A DNA stretch of 64,000 nucleotides from Endomicrobium sp. (GCA_031290155.1 JAITOB010000013.1:1-64000), one strand, 5' to 3'. Shown: positions 17,618-28,268, counted from the first letter of the stretch. Program-made: numbers and translations. Notes: generated by a model from the sequence alone, not told the origin.

Positions 17618-19708
17618 ATGGACGCCGCTAAAAATATCATTGTTTCTCTTGTGGGTAATCCTAACAGCGGTAAATCTACGATTTTCAACGCTTTGACAGG
17701 CTCTGATCAGCATGTGGGTAATTACCCCGGAATTACAGTAGAAAAAAAAGAAGGCCTAAGAAACCATAAAGGGTATAACATAAATTTTATTGATTTGCCA
17801 GGCATATATAGTCTTTCTGCTTATTCTGATGATGAAATGGTGACAAGAGATTTTTTGTTAAGCGAAAAGCCAGACGTTGTCATTTATGTAATTGATGCGG
17901 CTAACATAGAACGAAATCTTTACTTGTTTACTCAGATTATAGAACTGAAAGCGCCTGTTATAATGGCTTTAAATATGATTGACATTTTACGCCTGCAGGG
18001 GGAAACTGTCAATCAAGAAGCAATGTCGGAACTTTTAGGAGTGCCTGTATTTGGCACAATCGCAAATAAAAATATAGGCATCGGCGATATTTTAGATTCT
18101 GTTTTAGATATTTATGAAAACGAAAAATTTAAAAAGCAGACAAGGGCTAAAATAGACTATGGAGAAGTTATAAAAGATGAAACTGACAAACTTGAAAATC
18201 TTATCGTAAAAAATTCTGAACTGTCTAAATTTCCTAAAAACTGGCTTGCAATAAAACTTTTAGAAAAAGAACCGTCAATATTAAAACTAATTTCTAGAGT
18301 ATGCGACATAACTGAGATTTTGTATCAGATTGAAAAAAGCAGAAATCACATTAAAGAGCACTTTGGCGAGAAAGCTGAAACTGCGATGGTTGACAAACGT
18401 TACGATTTTGCAAACGATATTGTAAAAACAGTTGTAAAAAAAACTGAGCAAAAGAAAATTGATATTACTGAAATTATAGACAATTTTGCGCTAAACAGGT
18501 ATCTTGGGATTCCAATTTTTGCGGCAGTAATGTATATAATTTTTAAATTTACATTTACTTTTTCAACGCCTGCGGTTAATCTTTTCGGTTTATTTTTTGA
18601 ATGGTTCGGCGGCATAATCACGGGTATTATTCCTAACGGACCGGTGCAGTCTTTAATTGCTGACGGAATACTCGGCGGAGTCGGCGGAGTTCTGGGATTT
18701 TTCCCGCTCATATTATTTATGTTTTTTGCAATTGCGTTTTTTGAAGATTCCGGATATATAGCAAGGGCGGCCTTTATTATGGATAAAATTATGAGTAAAT
18801 TCGGGCTTCATGGCAAATCGTTTCTGCCTTTAATGCTTTCAACCAACGGATGCGCTGTTCCGGGCATTCTTGCGACGAGAACCTTAGATTCAAAACAGGA
18901 CAGACTTATCACTATGTTTATTGTGTCGTTTATGATATGCGGCGCTAAACTTCCGGTATTCGCTCTGGTCATAAGCGCTTTTTTTTCTGTAAAATATCAG
19001 ACAGCAATAATGTTTTTTATGTATGTTTTAAGCATTGTTATTGCTTTAAGCATTGCAAAACTCTTAAGCGCAACAGTCTTAAAAGGACAAGAAGCTCATT
19101 TTGTTATGGAACTTCCGCCTTATCATATTCCGACGCTTAAAGGTTTACTTTTAAAAATGTGGGAAAGAGGCTGGCTTTATATAAAAAAAGCCGGAACCGT
19201 AATTGTTTTAATATCAATTTTAATATGGGCATTATTTGCCTATCCTAAAATCCCGGTAAACAAAAATCTTAGCAAAGCGGAAAATATGTCGGTGCAAATG
19301 CAGCATAGCGCCGCCGGAAAAGCGGGAAAAATTCTTGACCCTTTCTTTAAACCTATAGGTATGGACGGTGGCAGAGCGATTGCTTTAATAGCCGGATTTG
19401 CTGCTAAAGAACTAATTATAAGCACTTTAGGCACATTTTATTCCATAGAAAAAGTTGATTCTAAAATCCCGCAGTCTTTAAAAAAGAAAATTTCGGCGGA
19501 TAAAAACTGGTCGCCGCTTAAAGCTATAACTTTTCTTATTTTTTGTTTAATATATGCGCCGTGCATAGTTGCCGTTATAGTTTTTTTTAAAGAAACCGGA
19601 TCAAGTTATAAATGGCTTGCTCTGCTTGTTTTGGGAAATACAACTTCTGCATGGATAGCATCTTTTATTGTTTTTCAATTTGGAAAACTGTTGAAAATAG
19701 GAGCATAA
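17618..19708 (+). CDS. feoB: Ferrous iron transport protein B
   Basis: Inner-membrane GTP-dependent Fe2+ importer. 696 residues. The G domain has GNPNSGKS (13-20), the switch region around GNYPGIT, DLPG (59-62) and NMID (119-122). A helical spacer follows, then the two Gate/FeoB_C membrane cores: GGVLGFFPLILFMFFAIAFF, the signature GCAVPGILATRTLDS and MICGAKLPVF, and the second GFAAKELIISTLGT segment. The C-terminus ends in membrane helices near residue 690. Translation is coupled to feoA (one-base gap). The upstream DtxR-type regulator and the downstream small Cys protein complete a standard Feo locus. Confidence 0.97.
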   Translation: MDAAKNIIVSLVGNPNSGKSTIFNALTGSDQHVGNYPGITVEKKEGLRNHKGYNINFIDLPGIYSLSAYSDDEMVTRDFLLSEKPDVVIYVIDAANIERNLYLFTQIIELKAPVIMALNMIDILRLQGETVNQEAMSELLGVPVFGTIANKNIGIGDILDSVLDIYENEKFKKQTRAKIDYGEVIKDETDKLENLIVKNSELSKFPKNWLAIKLLEKEPSILKLISRVCDITEILYQIEKSRNHIKEHFGEKAETAMVDKRYDFANDIVKTVVKKTEQKKIDITEIIDNFALNRYLGIPIFAAVMYIIFKFTFTFSTPAVNLFGLFFEWFGGIITGIIPNGPVQSLIADGILGGVGGVLGFFPLILFMFFAIAFFEDSGYIARAAFIMDKIMSKFGLHGKSFLPLMLSTNGCAVPGILATRTLDSKQDRLITMFIVSFMICGAKLPVFALVISAFFSVKYQTAIMFFMYVLSIVIALSIAKLLSATVLKGQEAHFVMELPPYHIPTLKGLLLKMWERGWLYIKKAGTVIVLISILIWALFAYPKIPVNKNLSKAENMSVQMQHSAAGKAGKILDPFFKPIGMDGGRAIALIAGFAAKELIISTLGTFYSIEKVDSKIPQSLKKKISADKNWSPLKAITFLIFCLIYAPCIVAVIVFFKETGSSYKWLALLVLGNTTSAWIASFIVFQFGKLLKIGA

Positions 19709-19722
19709 AGGGAGGAAATAAA

Positions 19723-19869
19723 ATGATTCAAAACATAATAATATTTGTAGTTGTAGTTACTGCAGGTATATTTGCGGCAAGACGTTTAATAAAAGGCGAC
19801 CGCATCTGTTGTAAGGCAAAATATAAAAAAGATTTAAATTGTCAAAGCAGGTGTATATTAAAAAAATAA
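19723..19869 (+). CDS. FeoB-associated Cys-rich membrane protein
   Basis: 48-residue protein: one N-terminal membrane helix (MIQNIIIFVVVVTAGIFAAR), then a basic tail with four Cys (CC, then CQSRC). This is the layout of the small FeoB-associated Cys-rich proteins found after feoB in many anaerobes. The ATG at 19723 is preceded by GGAGG and lies 14 bases after the feoB stop. Its role is not settled; it may handle iron or an Fe-S cluster at the inner face of the transporter. Confidence 0.8.
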   Translation: MIQNIIIFVVVVTAGIFAARRLIKGDRICCKAKYKKDLNCQSRCILKK

Positions 19870-19883
19870 AAGGAAATTTAATA

Positions 19884-21543
19884 ATGAAAAAATCTTTATA
19901 GTGTGCGCTGTTTTTTCATGCATCACAATGATTGTTACAAAAGACGCAAGCACTGATGGAAGTGTTTTTGTAGCCCATTCTGACGACGATGATTTAAGCG
20001 ATCAAAGTATTGTTTATGTTCCGGCAAAAAATTACCCTAGGGGAGCAAAAGAGCGGTTCATGGAAGCGCTGTCGCTGCGGGTGGTTTGCCGCGTTACGGA
20101 GATTTTTCAGTACCGCGGCTTGTTGACCTCAGCGTTCTCCGGGGTATGCTCACTCTGATTATTCTCGTTCTATACCTTTAGCTATATACCCCAGGTTTCT
20201 CATGCGTATGCATATTTGACGGCAACTATGGAATTGTTAACGAATACGGTTTAATATTTGGGGGAATGCACAGATAGCGCCGATATTCAAAATAACCCCG
20301 AACCTGGTAAGCGTATTTTTTTACTCAGCTGAGCTTTCCCGCGTGGCTTTAGAGCGCCGCCGTACGGCGGAGAAGCAGTGCGGCTATTTATGGTACAGGC
20401 GAAACTCTGCCGGTTGCAGACTCACAGGAAGCTTGGGTTATAAAAATGGCGCCTTCTCCAGAAGGGTCAGGTGGTTTATGGGTAGCGCAGCGTGTGTGCC
20501 GGATGGAGAATATTTTATCGCTGCAAACGAGTTTCGCATAAGAGATGTTATACCCGGGAATCCTGACCAAATGTATGAGAAAACTCTTTTTGAAGTTATT
20601 GAACGCAATAAAATGCGTAGTCCGCAGATAAAAGCAAAAGCATATGGACTGGCTTACGACTGTAAGCAAAGGAGAATACAATCATCCTTATTATTCGCTG
20701 CGCAGAGTCTAGAGATGTCTGTCATTAGTTGCGCCGTCTCTTAATTTATCGCCCTGGGTTAAAAACGGTGCGACAAAAGAGTATCCTTTTTCTATTAAAC
20801 CGGATAAAAAACTTTTCTCTTGAAGATATAAAAAGAATTTACCGCGACTATTATGAGGGCACTGAATTTGATTTAACAAAAGACACCGCCGCAGGTCCTT
20901 TTGGAAGTCCTGCGCGTTATTTAGGACCGAAAGATCCAAGCGGCGACGTGGGAAATCCAGATAATAAACTTGAAGGCACATGAGAACGTCCAATTTCAAT
21001 GTTTTATACCGGTACGTTTTTATTAATCAAAATAAACCTGACTGTCCGTTTCCTTTAAATGTAGTTTCCTGGATAGCGCTCTTGACACTCCCGCGGAATC
21101 CGTATTTATTCCTTTTGCAGTAAGCGGAATGCCTGTTTCTTATTAAACACCGGAGGGAACACCAAAAAGTTCAGCATTGACAGCGCATGGCGGATTTACA
21201 ATCTTGTCTCTGAATATGCCAATACAAAACATAGTTATATAATAAAAGACATTCAAAAGCGCGCGTTTCAACATGAAATATCTTCAGAACTGCTTGTAAA
21301 CAATTTGGCGGAAAAATTGAAACCTCTGTCTAAGTCTGATCCAAAAAAGCGCTTGAAGAATATTCTAAAGCAATTAGGCAAAACGCCGAAAATATTCGCA
21401 GCTACTGGAAAAATTTATTTATAGAACTGGTTGTAAAGTACAATCAAGAATTTATAAATTACCCCGGAAATATGGCGCAAAAAGTTGGTTATTCCGATGA
21501 ATGGTTGAAAAATACAAACTATAAAAAGGGCCTACGTCCTATA
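19884..21543 (+). pseudogene. Broken C69-family dipeptidase (PepD-like)
   Basis: Remnant of a secreted or periplasmic Ntn-hydrolase dipeptidase. An ATG at 19884 opens a frame that stops after five codons. The nucleophile region survives in another frame (SCITMIVTKDASTDGSVFVA, 19915-19975), with HSDDDDLSDQSIVYVPAK after it. Later pieces include ADSQEAWVIKMAPSPEGSGG near 20415-20475, VPDGEYFIAANEFRIRDVIP near 20500-20555, LSLEDIKRIYRDYYEGTEFD near 20820-20875, and the family C-terminus GYSDEWLKNTNYKKG near 21490-21530. At least eight frame changes. It follows the Feo locus and runs up to tRNA-Ala. Confidence 0.8.
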
Positions 21544-21580
21544 AGAAAAAGTAAAAGATCGAAAGCAATATATAATAAAA

Positions 21581-21651
21581 TGGAGCCAGCGGGAATTGAA
21601 CCCGCATCTTATCGTTGCGAACGATACATTCTCCCGTTTAACTATGGCCCC
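21581..21651 (-). tRNA. tRNA-Ala (anticodon CGC)
   Basis: Minus-strand cloverleaf: acceptor GGGGCCA paired with TGGCTCC, including the G3-U70 wobble pair that identifies alanine; anticodon stem TATCG/CGATA with loop TTCGCAA, giving CGC; variable loop AGAT; T-arm GCGGG-TTCAATT-CCCGC; discriminator A. The D-arm is small and weakly paired (GTTA / GAAT). CCA is not encoded. 71 bases. Confidence 0.85.
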
Positions 21652-21682
21652 GCTTGTGTTGCAGTATTATTGAAATAAGCGT

Positions 21683-21691
21683 ATTATATCA
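21683..21691 (-). promoter_or_regulatory. Extended -10 promoter of tRNA-Ala
   Basis: On the minus strand TGATATAAT (TG one base before TATAAT) lies 31 bases before the tRNA 5' end. The -35 region is poor, which an extended -10 can compensate. Confidence 0.5.
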
Positions 21692-22062
21692 ATATTTTAT
21701 TTAACAATTTTTGTATGCGGTTATTTATGACGTATTGATAAGTATTTATGAAAATAAAAATATTTTTATGCTTTTATTTTTTTGAAGGAGGACAAAACAA
21801 AAATATAAGTTAGCAGAGAGAAATAATAATAAAGAATACTATAATCTTAAAGCGGATTATACTTCGGCAAACATTGCGTATATAATCAGCATTATTTTAG
21901 ATATCTGAAAATTAAAAATTCTGAAAACTTTATGGATATAAGATGTTATTTAAAATTAAATATTTTAAAGGAATAATGCTTATTTTGACAAATAAGAAAA
22001 TAAATTATTGCATCAGAATACGAACCATATCTGCTTAAATAGCAAATATGATTATTTTTTTG

Positions 22063-22090
22063 TTGTTAACAAATAAGAAAAATATATAAT
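22063..22090 (+). promoter_or_regulatory. Promoter of the surface-protein pseudogene
   Basis: TTGTTA (22063-22068) and a perfect TATAAT (22085-22090) are 16 bases apart, 16 bases before the ATG at 22107. The predicted leader is about ten bases, only just room for the GGAG site at 22094-22098. Confidence 0.5.
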
Positions 22091-22106
22091 AACCGGAGAA
22101 TAAAAA

Positions 22107-24749
22107 ATGAAAAAAGTTTTAATGTTGTCTCTGCTTTTGTTATTTTTTAGCGGCGCCGAATTAAGAGTTCTGGCAGATGATGTTGATGATTTTGGAACGC
22201 TAAATTCTTTTCTAAGCTCAGCAGACCAAAAAGAAATAACATTAGAAGCATCAACAAGAATTGTTTCTACATCTGACCACAGCGATGTAGTAGAAATAGT
22301 AGATCCGGTAAAACAATAACCGGGTAGGGCGCAACTTTAGACGGACAGTCTTTTAAAGGGTTTACCCTATTGGAAATTCCACTTTAACTATAGATAGTTT
22401 AAAAATGGAAAATTTTAGTGATTATTCAATAAACTTGAAAAGAAATGCAGAATTATTTTTGGCAGAGACTGTAACGATAGATGGTAATATAAGCGGCGAA
22501 GTCGGAGCAGTAATAAAAGCAGAAAGCAGTTCAGCTTCAATAAAAATATCAAAAGTGGAATTGTCAACAATAAATCAGACGGAGGTAATGGAGGAACTTT
22601 ATACGCTGGTAACGGCGCAGCTATTACGGTGGATACTGTAACTTTTCAGGAAAACTGAGCAGTTGACGGCGATACTTTGTATATAAATAATGCGACAATG
22701 ACGTGCAGGGGCGTAATTTTATGGTAATATTGCCGCACCTGCCGGCGGAGCAGTAGATGTCTGACGCAATGACAAGCGAGGGTCCTGACGCAGCCGTAAA
22801 TATACAAGATGACGTAACGTTTTTTAGACATCATAGAAAAAACAACAATAGCTAATAAACGTAAACGATAACAGCATATTTAAATTGAGATCTCATACAA
22901 GTATGGAAGTAACGGAGAATAGGGATAATGTTGAATTAGATATGCAGGATTATAATGAAAGTATTAGAAGCCGGCAGATATGAGCAGGACGGTAAATTGT
23001 CAGTAGATTTATTTGCAGAAGAAAGAAATTTAATAAAATCTGTTGATGGAGAAACAAGTTTTTATATAAGCGATACAATAAAAGTAAAAGGGGATGTAAT
23101 TTTAAGCTCAAGCAGCAGTAAATTATATGTAAATTTTGCAAGCAAAGAAGCGTATGACGACAGCGTTACAAGAGCATATACAGCTTATAAATTACGGCGG
23201 TAAAAGAGAAGGAGAATTCCGCGACGTGAGCCTCGGCAATATAAGTTCAGCGCCAGCGCATAAATAGTGTATGATTATAATAACAGCTGGATAGTGCTTG
23301 AATTGAAAGAATTAAGAGCAGGAACGTTTTCAGATATTGAAGGTTTAAGTTTTAATCAAAGAGAAACGGCAAGAGTATTAGACTAAAAAGTTCAGAAATA
23401 GAGACTCTAATAAGTTTATTAACTTCGATAAGCGATGGAGAAAAGAGAGAATCGTTATACGATATATTAAGGGCATTTTATATCTGACGTAAATAATAAG
23501 CCAGGAGATAAATAATATAAACAATGGAAGGAAAGAAATATATGAGCATATATCAATACAAGAAACACGAAGGAATATCAAAAGGGGTATGGGGACAGTT
23601 AGAAGGATCTTTAATAAAACTAGATACTGATAAAATCTCCGTCTAAATTAAAAATAAACAACGGAGGAGTGACGGCGGGCATAGATATAATGAACAAAGA
23701 TGAAATATTTAAGGATATACGGGAAATTTAATAAAGGCAGTATAAAACAAAATGCAGGCAACAAAAGCGGATACAAGGTAGGAATTTTACGGGGAGGGAT
23801 TGTAAAAGACAGGATTGATGTAAAAGCAATGATTAGCGACGGAATAAACAGATATGAAACAACAAGATATATAAGATGACAGTATTACTGCAAAAGGCAA
23901 GTTTGAAGGAATATGCTGAAATATAGATGTAGAGGCGGGGTACAGGATACCGTTGAGTAATAAGAAAAATATAAGTTTTAGACTGCATGGAGGAATAAGA
24001 GCGGGTATAGAATATACAAATGGATTCTGCGAGAAAGGAAGCAGCGCGGTATGCCTGGATGTAAAAAGGAATATTTACAGCAGGATGTCGATGAGAGCGG
24101 GAGCAGGATTAATAGAAGAAGGTAGGCGGTTTAGGCGGAATGCGTCGTTAGGTATGGACTGTCTGGCTGCAGGTAATAAGGCAGAAATAGAGGGCAGATT
24201 TGTCAGGATAGATGAAAAGTTTAAATCAAGAAGCGTAAAAGAAGAGATATTTTCAGCAGAAGGGAATATGGGAGGGGATATTGTATAATAAGTGAAAGAT
24301 TGGAGGTATATGCAGATGTGAGAAAGGCGTTAAGGAATAAATACAGTAATCTTTACGGCAACATATGGTTCAAGGTATTATTTTGGGAGAAACGAACTTA
24401 ACTGATAAAAAAATAATAAAAGAAGAGGAAAAAGCTCAAAAGGATATAGGGAAATAAAGGCAAAGAATCCTTATAAAAGAGCGTTTAGGGTAAATGCAGT
24501 AATATTTGAAACTAATAAAGCTGATTTAAAAGCAGAAGGCGAGAAAGAAATAGAAAGTCTTACAGAATTACTAGGCAGTAAATACAAATATAAAAGAATA
24601 GTAGTAGAAGGGCATACGGGTTCAACCGGAACAAATGAAGTGAATGAAAAACTGTCTTTAATGAGGGCGGAAGTGGTGTATAACGAATTTCTAAGACAAA
24701 GACGAAAAATTCTGAAAAAAGAAGATATTTTATGCCCCGTTTATTGCTG
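22107..24749 (+). pseudogene. Broken outer-membrane protein: beta-helix passenger, autotransporter barrel and OmpA domain
   Basis: The intact 5' end codes a Sec signal peptide (MKKVLMLSLLLLFFSGAELR, cut after VLA) and about 50 more residues up to a TAA at 22317. Repetitive passenger-like sequence follows in several frames (GNSTLTIDSLKMENFSDYSI near 22370-22425; GTLYAGNGAAITVDTVTF near 22595-22645). From about 23690 the pieces look like a beta-barrel (GYRIPLSNKKNISFRLHGG near 23940-23995, continuing to 24288, and ISERLEVYADVRKAL near 24290). The 3' end is an OmpA-like peptidoglycan-binding domain: VNAVIFETNKADLKAEG (24490-24540) and VEGHTGSTGTNEVNEKLSLM (24605-24665). More than ten lesions. 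The live protein was probably a large surface adhesin. Confidence 0.7.
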
Positions 24750-24766
24750 AAATGTTAATAAACGGG
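24736..24766 (+). terminator. Hairpin at the end of the surface-protein pseudogene
   Basis: A perfect 10-bp stem CCCGTTTATT (24736-24745) / AATAAACGGG (24757-24766) with an 11-base loop overlaps the stop codon. No T-tract follows, so it may be a 3'-end stabiliser or a decayed terminator. Confidence 0.45.
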
Positions 24767-25142
24767 ACAGTCTGTTGTAGTATAAAAATACTAAAATTTT
24801 ATGGTAATAAAACAGAGAAATTGAAGTTAATTTTTAACGTTTTCGTTAGTTTTCAACATAAATTCGACGCAATCTGCCTGCCGTACGAATGCTGCCTGTT
24901 TTTTTCAGTTTGGCGGTTAGTTTTATAAATATATTACTAATATAATTAAAATAAAGAATGCTGTCAACAATGTAGTTAAGTAAAAAATAGAGTTTTTTGA
25001 ATTATAAAAATCCAGCTTTAAAAGATAATATATATCTGAGGCTGTTTATAGAAATAGCTGGCAATATTATGTATAATGTTTGTTGTTTTTATTGAATGAA
25101 TATTTATCGTGCTAGTTGTACTTAAAGGTAAAGGTATTTGTT
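24767..25142. other. Intergenic region before dnaX
   Basis: About 375 bases, AT-rich, without a recognisable gene, RNA or repeat. It must hold the dnaX promoter, but I see no convincing -35/-10 pair. Confidence 0.5.
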
Positions 25143-26801
25143 ATGACATATCTTGTTTTGGCTAGAAAATTTAGACCGCGGAGTTTTGATGAAGTTGTAG
25201 GACAGGAACATATCTCTCAAACCCTTAAAAATGCAATTTCTGAAAAACGTATAGCTCATGCGTATTTATTCAGCGGGCCTAGGGGTTGCGGTAAAACTAC
25301 TATGGCAAGGATTCTCGCTAAAGCTTTAAACTGTAAAAATGGACCTGCGCCCGAGCCTTGCGGAGTATGTGAAAACTGTATAGAAATTTCAAAAAGCGCA
25401 AATATTGATGTTTTAGAAATTGACGGAGCATCAAATAACGGCATAGATGAGATAAGGGCTTTAAGAGAAAATGTAAAATTTTCAAGCGCTAATTCAAAGT
25501 ATAAAATTTATATTGTAGATGAAGCCCACCAGATAACTGTCCAGGCATTTAACGCGCTGCTTAAAACGCTTGAGGAGCCGCCTGCTCATGTTGTTTTTAT
25601 TATGGCTACAACTGAGCAGCATAAAATTCCGGTTACTATTCTTTCAAGATGCCAGAGATACAGATTTAAACTTATATCAAGCGCTGAAATGGCGTATGCA
25701 ATAAAAAAAATAGCGCAAAAAGAAGATTTTGAAATAGATGACGAAGCGTTAAACATAGTTATTACAGCCTCCGGAGGCTCTATGAGAGATGCTTTAAGTC
25801 TTTTAGATCAAGCCGTGTCTTCCAATACAGGCAAAATAACCGGAGAATATATAAGAGGACTGCTTGGACTTCTTCCTAAAGATATAGTAGCTTCGGTTAC
25901 TGACAATATTGCCAAAGGCGATATACATACAATTTTAAAAATTGTAAAAGAAACTGCAGAACAAGGGTATAATATTTTACAATTTGCAAGAGATTTAAGG
26001 GATCATTTAAGAAAAGTTATGATTTATTCTGTAAATCCCGAAGTTGCCGAAATTTCTTCTGAAGATAGAAAACTTTTTGATATTCAAAAAACTTTATTTA
26101 CCATTTCGCGCCATATACGCATGAATAATCTTTTGTCAAAAGTTATTGAAGAAATGCGCTGGTACGACCAGCCGAGAATCCTTCTTGAAATGTATCTTCT
26201 TAAAATGTCCGAGCCGTATTATAATGTCGGCGAACTGATAAACAGGATTAACGAACTGGAAAAAAATATTAAAACTGACAGCAATGTGGAGGTATCTTTT
26301 GAAAAGCAGTCTACTGCGTGGGATAAAGCACATACCGAAGATGAAACCGCAGTCCCCGCAGACTTAACAGGCGTATGGAATGAAATTGTTTCAGAGATAA
26401 TAAAAAAACATCCTCTTACTGCTCAGTCATTGAAACAAGCATTAATGAAAGCAGTTGACGCTTCGTCAATACAGCTGACAGTTTCAAGGCAATTTGATTA
26501 CAACGGTGTTTTAGAGTTTAAGGAACAGATTTTAAAGCTTTTTAAAAGAAAAACCGAACTGAATATAACAATGAAAGTTATAATTGAAAAAATTGCGCGT
26601 GAAAATAAAATAACTAGGGAAGATATAATTATTACAGAAGAAAAACCGCCGCCGGTCGTTGAATACAACGTTGAGGAAGATTTTCAAGAAAGCGCAAAAA
26701 CGGCAATACCAAAACACATAGAAGAAATAGCAAAAAAATTTGGCTCAACTGCAAAAAAATTTAGTATTTATGCACTATTTGCCCTGTATCTGTATTATTA
26801 A
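25143..26801 (+). CDS. dnaX: DNA polymerase III subunit gamma/tau
   Basis: ATPase of the clamp loader; partner of HolA (10.1 kb). I take the ATG at 25143 (MTYLVLARKFRP), the standard family start; the frame is open nine codons further up. AAA+ motifs: Walker A GPRGCGKTT (45-53), a zinc-binding Cys set (CK...PEPCGVCENC), Walker B VDEAH near residue 128, and the arginine finger in ILSRCQRYRF. 552 residues. The last codons contain CAAAAAAATTT twice (26731-26741 and 26752-26762); a -1 slip at either run ends the protein at TAG 26762-26764, whereas the zero frame adds a hydrophobic tail FSIYALFALYLYY. recR follows 85 bases downstream, as in many bacteria, but without the usual ybaB. Confidence 0.93.
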   Translation: MTYLVLARKFRPRSFDEVVGQEHISQTLKNAISEKRIAHAYLFSGPRGCGKTTMARILAKALNCKNGPAPEPCGVCENCIEISKSANIDVLEIDGASNNGIDEIRALRENVKFSSANSKYKIYIVDEAHQITVQAFNALLKTLEEPPAHVVFIMATTEQHKIPVTILSRCQRYRFKLISSAEMAYAIKKIAQKEDFEIDDEALNIVITASGGSMRDALSLLDQAVSSNTGKITGEYIRGLLGLLPKDIVASVTDNIAKGDIHTILKIVKETAEQGYNILQFARDLRDHLRKVMIYSVNPEVAEISSEDRKLFDIQKTLFTISRHIRMNNLLSKVIEEMRWYDQPRILLEMYLLKMSEPYYNVGELINRINELEKNIKTDSNVEVSFEKQSTAWDKAHTEDETAVPADLTGVWNEIVSEIIKKHPLTAQSLKQALMKAVDASSIQLTVSRQFDYNGVLEFKEQILKLFKRKTELNITMKVIIEKIARENKITREDIIITEEKPPPVVEYNVEEDFQESAKTAIPKHIEEIAKKFGSTAKKFSIYALFALYLYY

Positions 26802-26886
26802 AAGTAAATTGTTATAACTAGCGTAATTTACGGAAAATATAACAAAATTGTATAAAAACATAAACTAGATTAGGCCTTTAAAATAA

Positions 26887-27483
26887 ATGAACAGACCGCA
26901 GTCTGTAGAAAGAATGATTGAAATAATAAAAAAACTGCCCGGCGTAGGACCGAAAATGGCAGAAAGATTAAGTTATCATATATTAAAAATGCCTCAGCCG
27001 GAAGTTGACAGACTTACAGATTCTATACAAAAAGCAAGACAGATTATGAAATACTGCAGCGTCTGTTATAATTTTAGCGAACAAGATCCTTGTCAGATAT
27101 GTTCTGACGCAGCAAGAGAGCGCAGCACCATATGTGTTGTGGAAACTCCGCAGGATTTAATTGCTGTAAGTAAAGTGAAAGATTATCAAGGTCTCTATTT
27201 TGTTCTCGGGGGTGCTTTATCTCCCCTTGATGCTGTAGGGCCTGATGATATAAGAATTAATGAGTTGATAAAGAGATTAAAAAATGCTAATATTAGCGAG
27301 GTTATAATAGCTACAGATACAGATTCTAAAGGTGAAATGACTGCTGTTTATGTTGCAGAAATTATCAAAACATTAGGTATCAAGGTTACTAGACTGGGTT
27401 ACGGCTTGCCTGTTGGTGGCGATATTGAGTATGCTGACGAAGTTACAATTTCGCGCGCTATTGCAGGGCGGCAGGAAATGTAA
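26887..27483 (+). CDS. recR: Recombination protein RecR
   Basis: RecFOR-pathway protein that helps load RecA on gapped DNA. 198 residues, normal size. Helix-hairpin-helix LPGVGPKMAERLSYHIL (residues 17-33), Cys4 zinc finger with C57, C60, C69, C72, then a Toprim domain (ICVVETPQDLIAV, YFVLGGALSPLDAVGPDDI) and a C-terminal TRLGYGLPVGGDIEYADEVT with the Walker-B-like end. The ATG at 26887 has no obvious ribosome-binding site nearby. It lies downstream of dnaX, a conserved pairing. Confidence 0.96.
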   Translation: MNRPQSVERMIEIIKKLPGVGPKMAERLSYHILKMPQPEVDRLTDSIQKARQIMKYCSVCYNFSEQDPCQICSDAARERSTICVVETPQDLIAVSKVKDYQGLYFVLGGALSPLDAVGPDDIRINELIKRLKNANISEVIIATDTDSKGEMTAVYVAEIIKTLGIKVTRLGYGLPVGGDIEYADEVTISRAIAGRQEM

Positions 27484-27504
27484 AATAATTAAGGGGTGGA
27501 CATA

Positions 27505-28083
27505 ATGGCAGAAAAAATGATTGAAGTTCGCTGGCATGGACGTGGAGGGCAAGGCGCAAAAACTGCTGCACTTTTGTTTGCCGAGGCAGTTTTGACAACA
27601 GGCAAGTACATTCAGGCATTCCCGGAATACGGACCGGAAAGAATGGGAGCCCCTGTACGATCTTTTAATAGAGTAAGCGAGGAGCCTATTACAATTCATT
27701 CAGACATTATAAATCCGGAATACGTAATTATTTTAGATCCGTCTCTTATAGACTCAGTTCCAGTAACAGATGGTGTGGACAGGGTAGGGAAAGTTATAGT
27801 AAATACTTCTTTCAGCGCCTTAGATGTCGCGCAAAAACTAGGTATCTTTGCAAGTCAAGTTTACGTAGTGAATGCAAGTAAGATTGCTGTGGAAACAATC
27901 GGCAGCGATATACCTAATACTCCCATGCTTGGCGCTTTGGTAAAAGTTATAGGAACTTTAGATATTAATGGTGTTTTAGAAGATACAAAAGTTAAACTTA
28001 CTGCAAAGTTTAGGCATAAACCGGAAGTTATTGAGGGTAATCTGGCTTCAATAAAACGCGCTTTTGACGAAGTAACGAATTAA
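27505..28083 (+). CDS. porG: Pyruvate:ferredoxin oxidoreductase gamma subunit
   Basis: Gamma subunit of a four-subunit 2-oxoacid:ferredoxin oxidoreductase that oxidises pyruvate to acetyl-CoA, CO2 and reduced ferredoxin in anaerobes. 192 residues from the ATG at 27505 (AAGGGG at 27491-27496); a GTG at 27496 in frame overlaps that site and is less likely. Family motifs: EVRWHGRGGQGAKTAA at the N-terminus, AFPEYGPERMGAPVRSFNR, and NTPMLGALVKV. It follows recR by 21 bases and precedes porDAB after a 185-base gap. Confidence 0.93.
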   Translation: MAEKMIEVRWHGRGGQGAKTAALLFAEAVLTTGKYIQAFPEYGPERMGAPVRSFNRVSEEPITIHSDIINPEYVIILDPSLIDSVPVTDGVDRVGKVIVNTSFSALDVAQKLGIFASQVYVVNASKIAVETIGSDIPNTPMLGALVKVIGTLDINGVLEDTKVKLTAKFRHKPEVIEGNLASIKRAFDEVTN

Positions 28084-28268
28084 TAGGAATTTTTTATCTA
28101 TTGTTTATTCGGCGTTTGATACTAATTATCTGCTGTAGTTGTAACATAACTTGGTGTTTGGTTTTACAGAAAAAGCAAAATTTTTTTTAAATTTGTTAGT
28201 TAAAGTGAAAAATTATATTAATTTTGTTCTATTGATTAATAAATGGTTTTTATCTTCGGAGGAATAAA

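Noticed and set aside
21472-21678. A plus-strand frame containing MEPAGIEPASYRCERYILPF
   Set aside because: The second half is the translated antisense of tRNA-Ala, a well-known artefact; only its first part (to about 21543) is the tail of the dipeptidase remnant.
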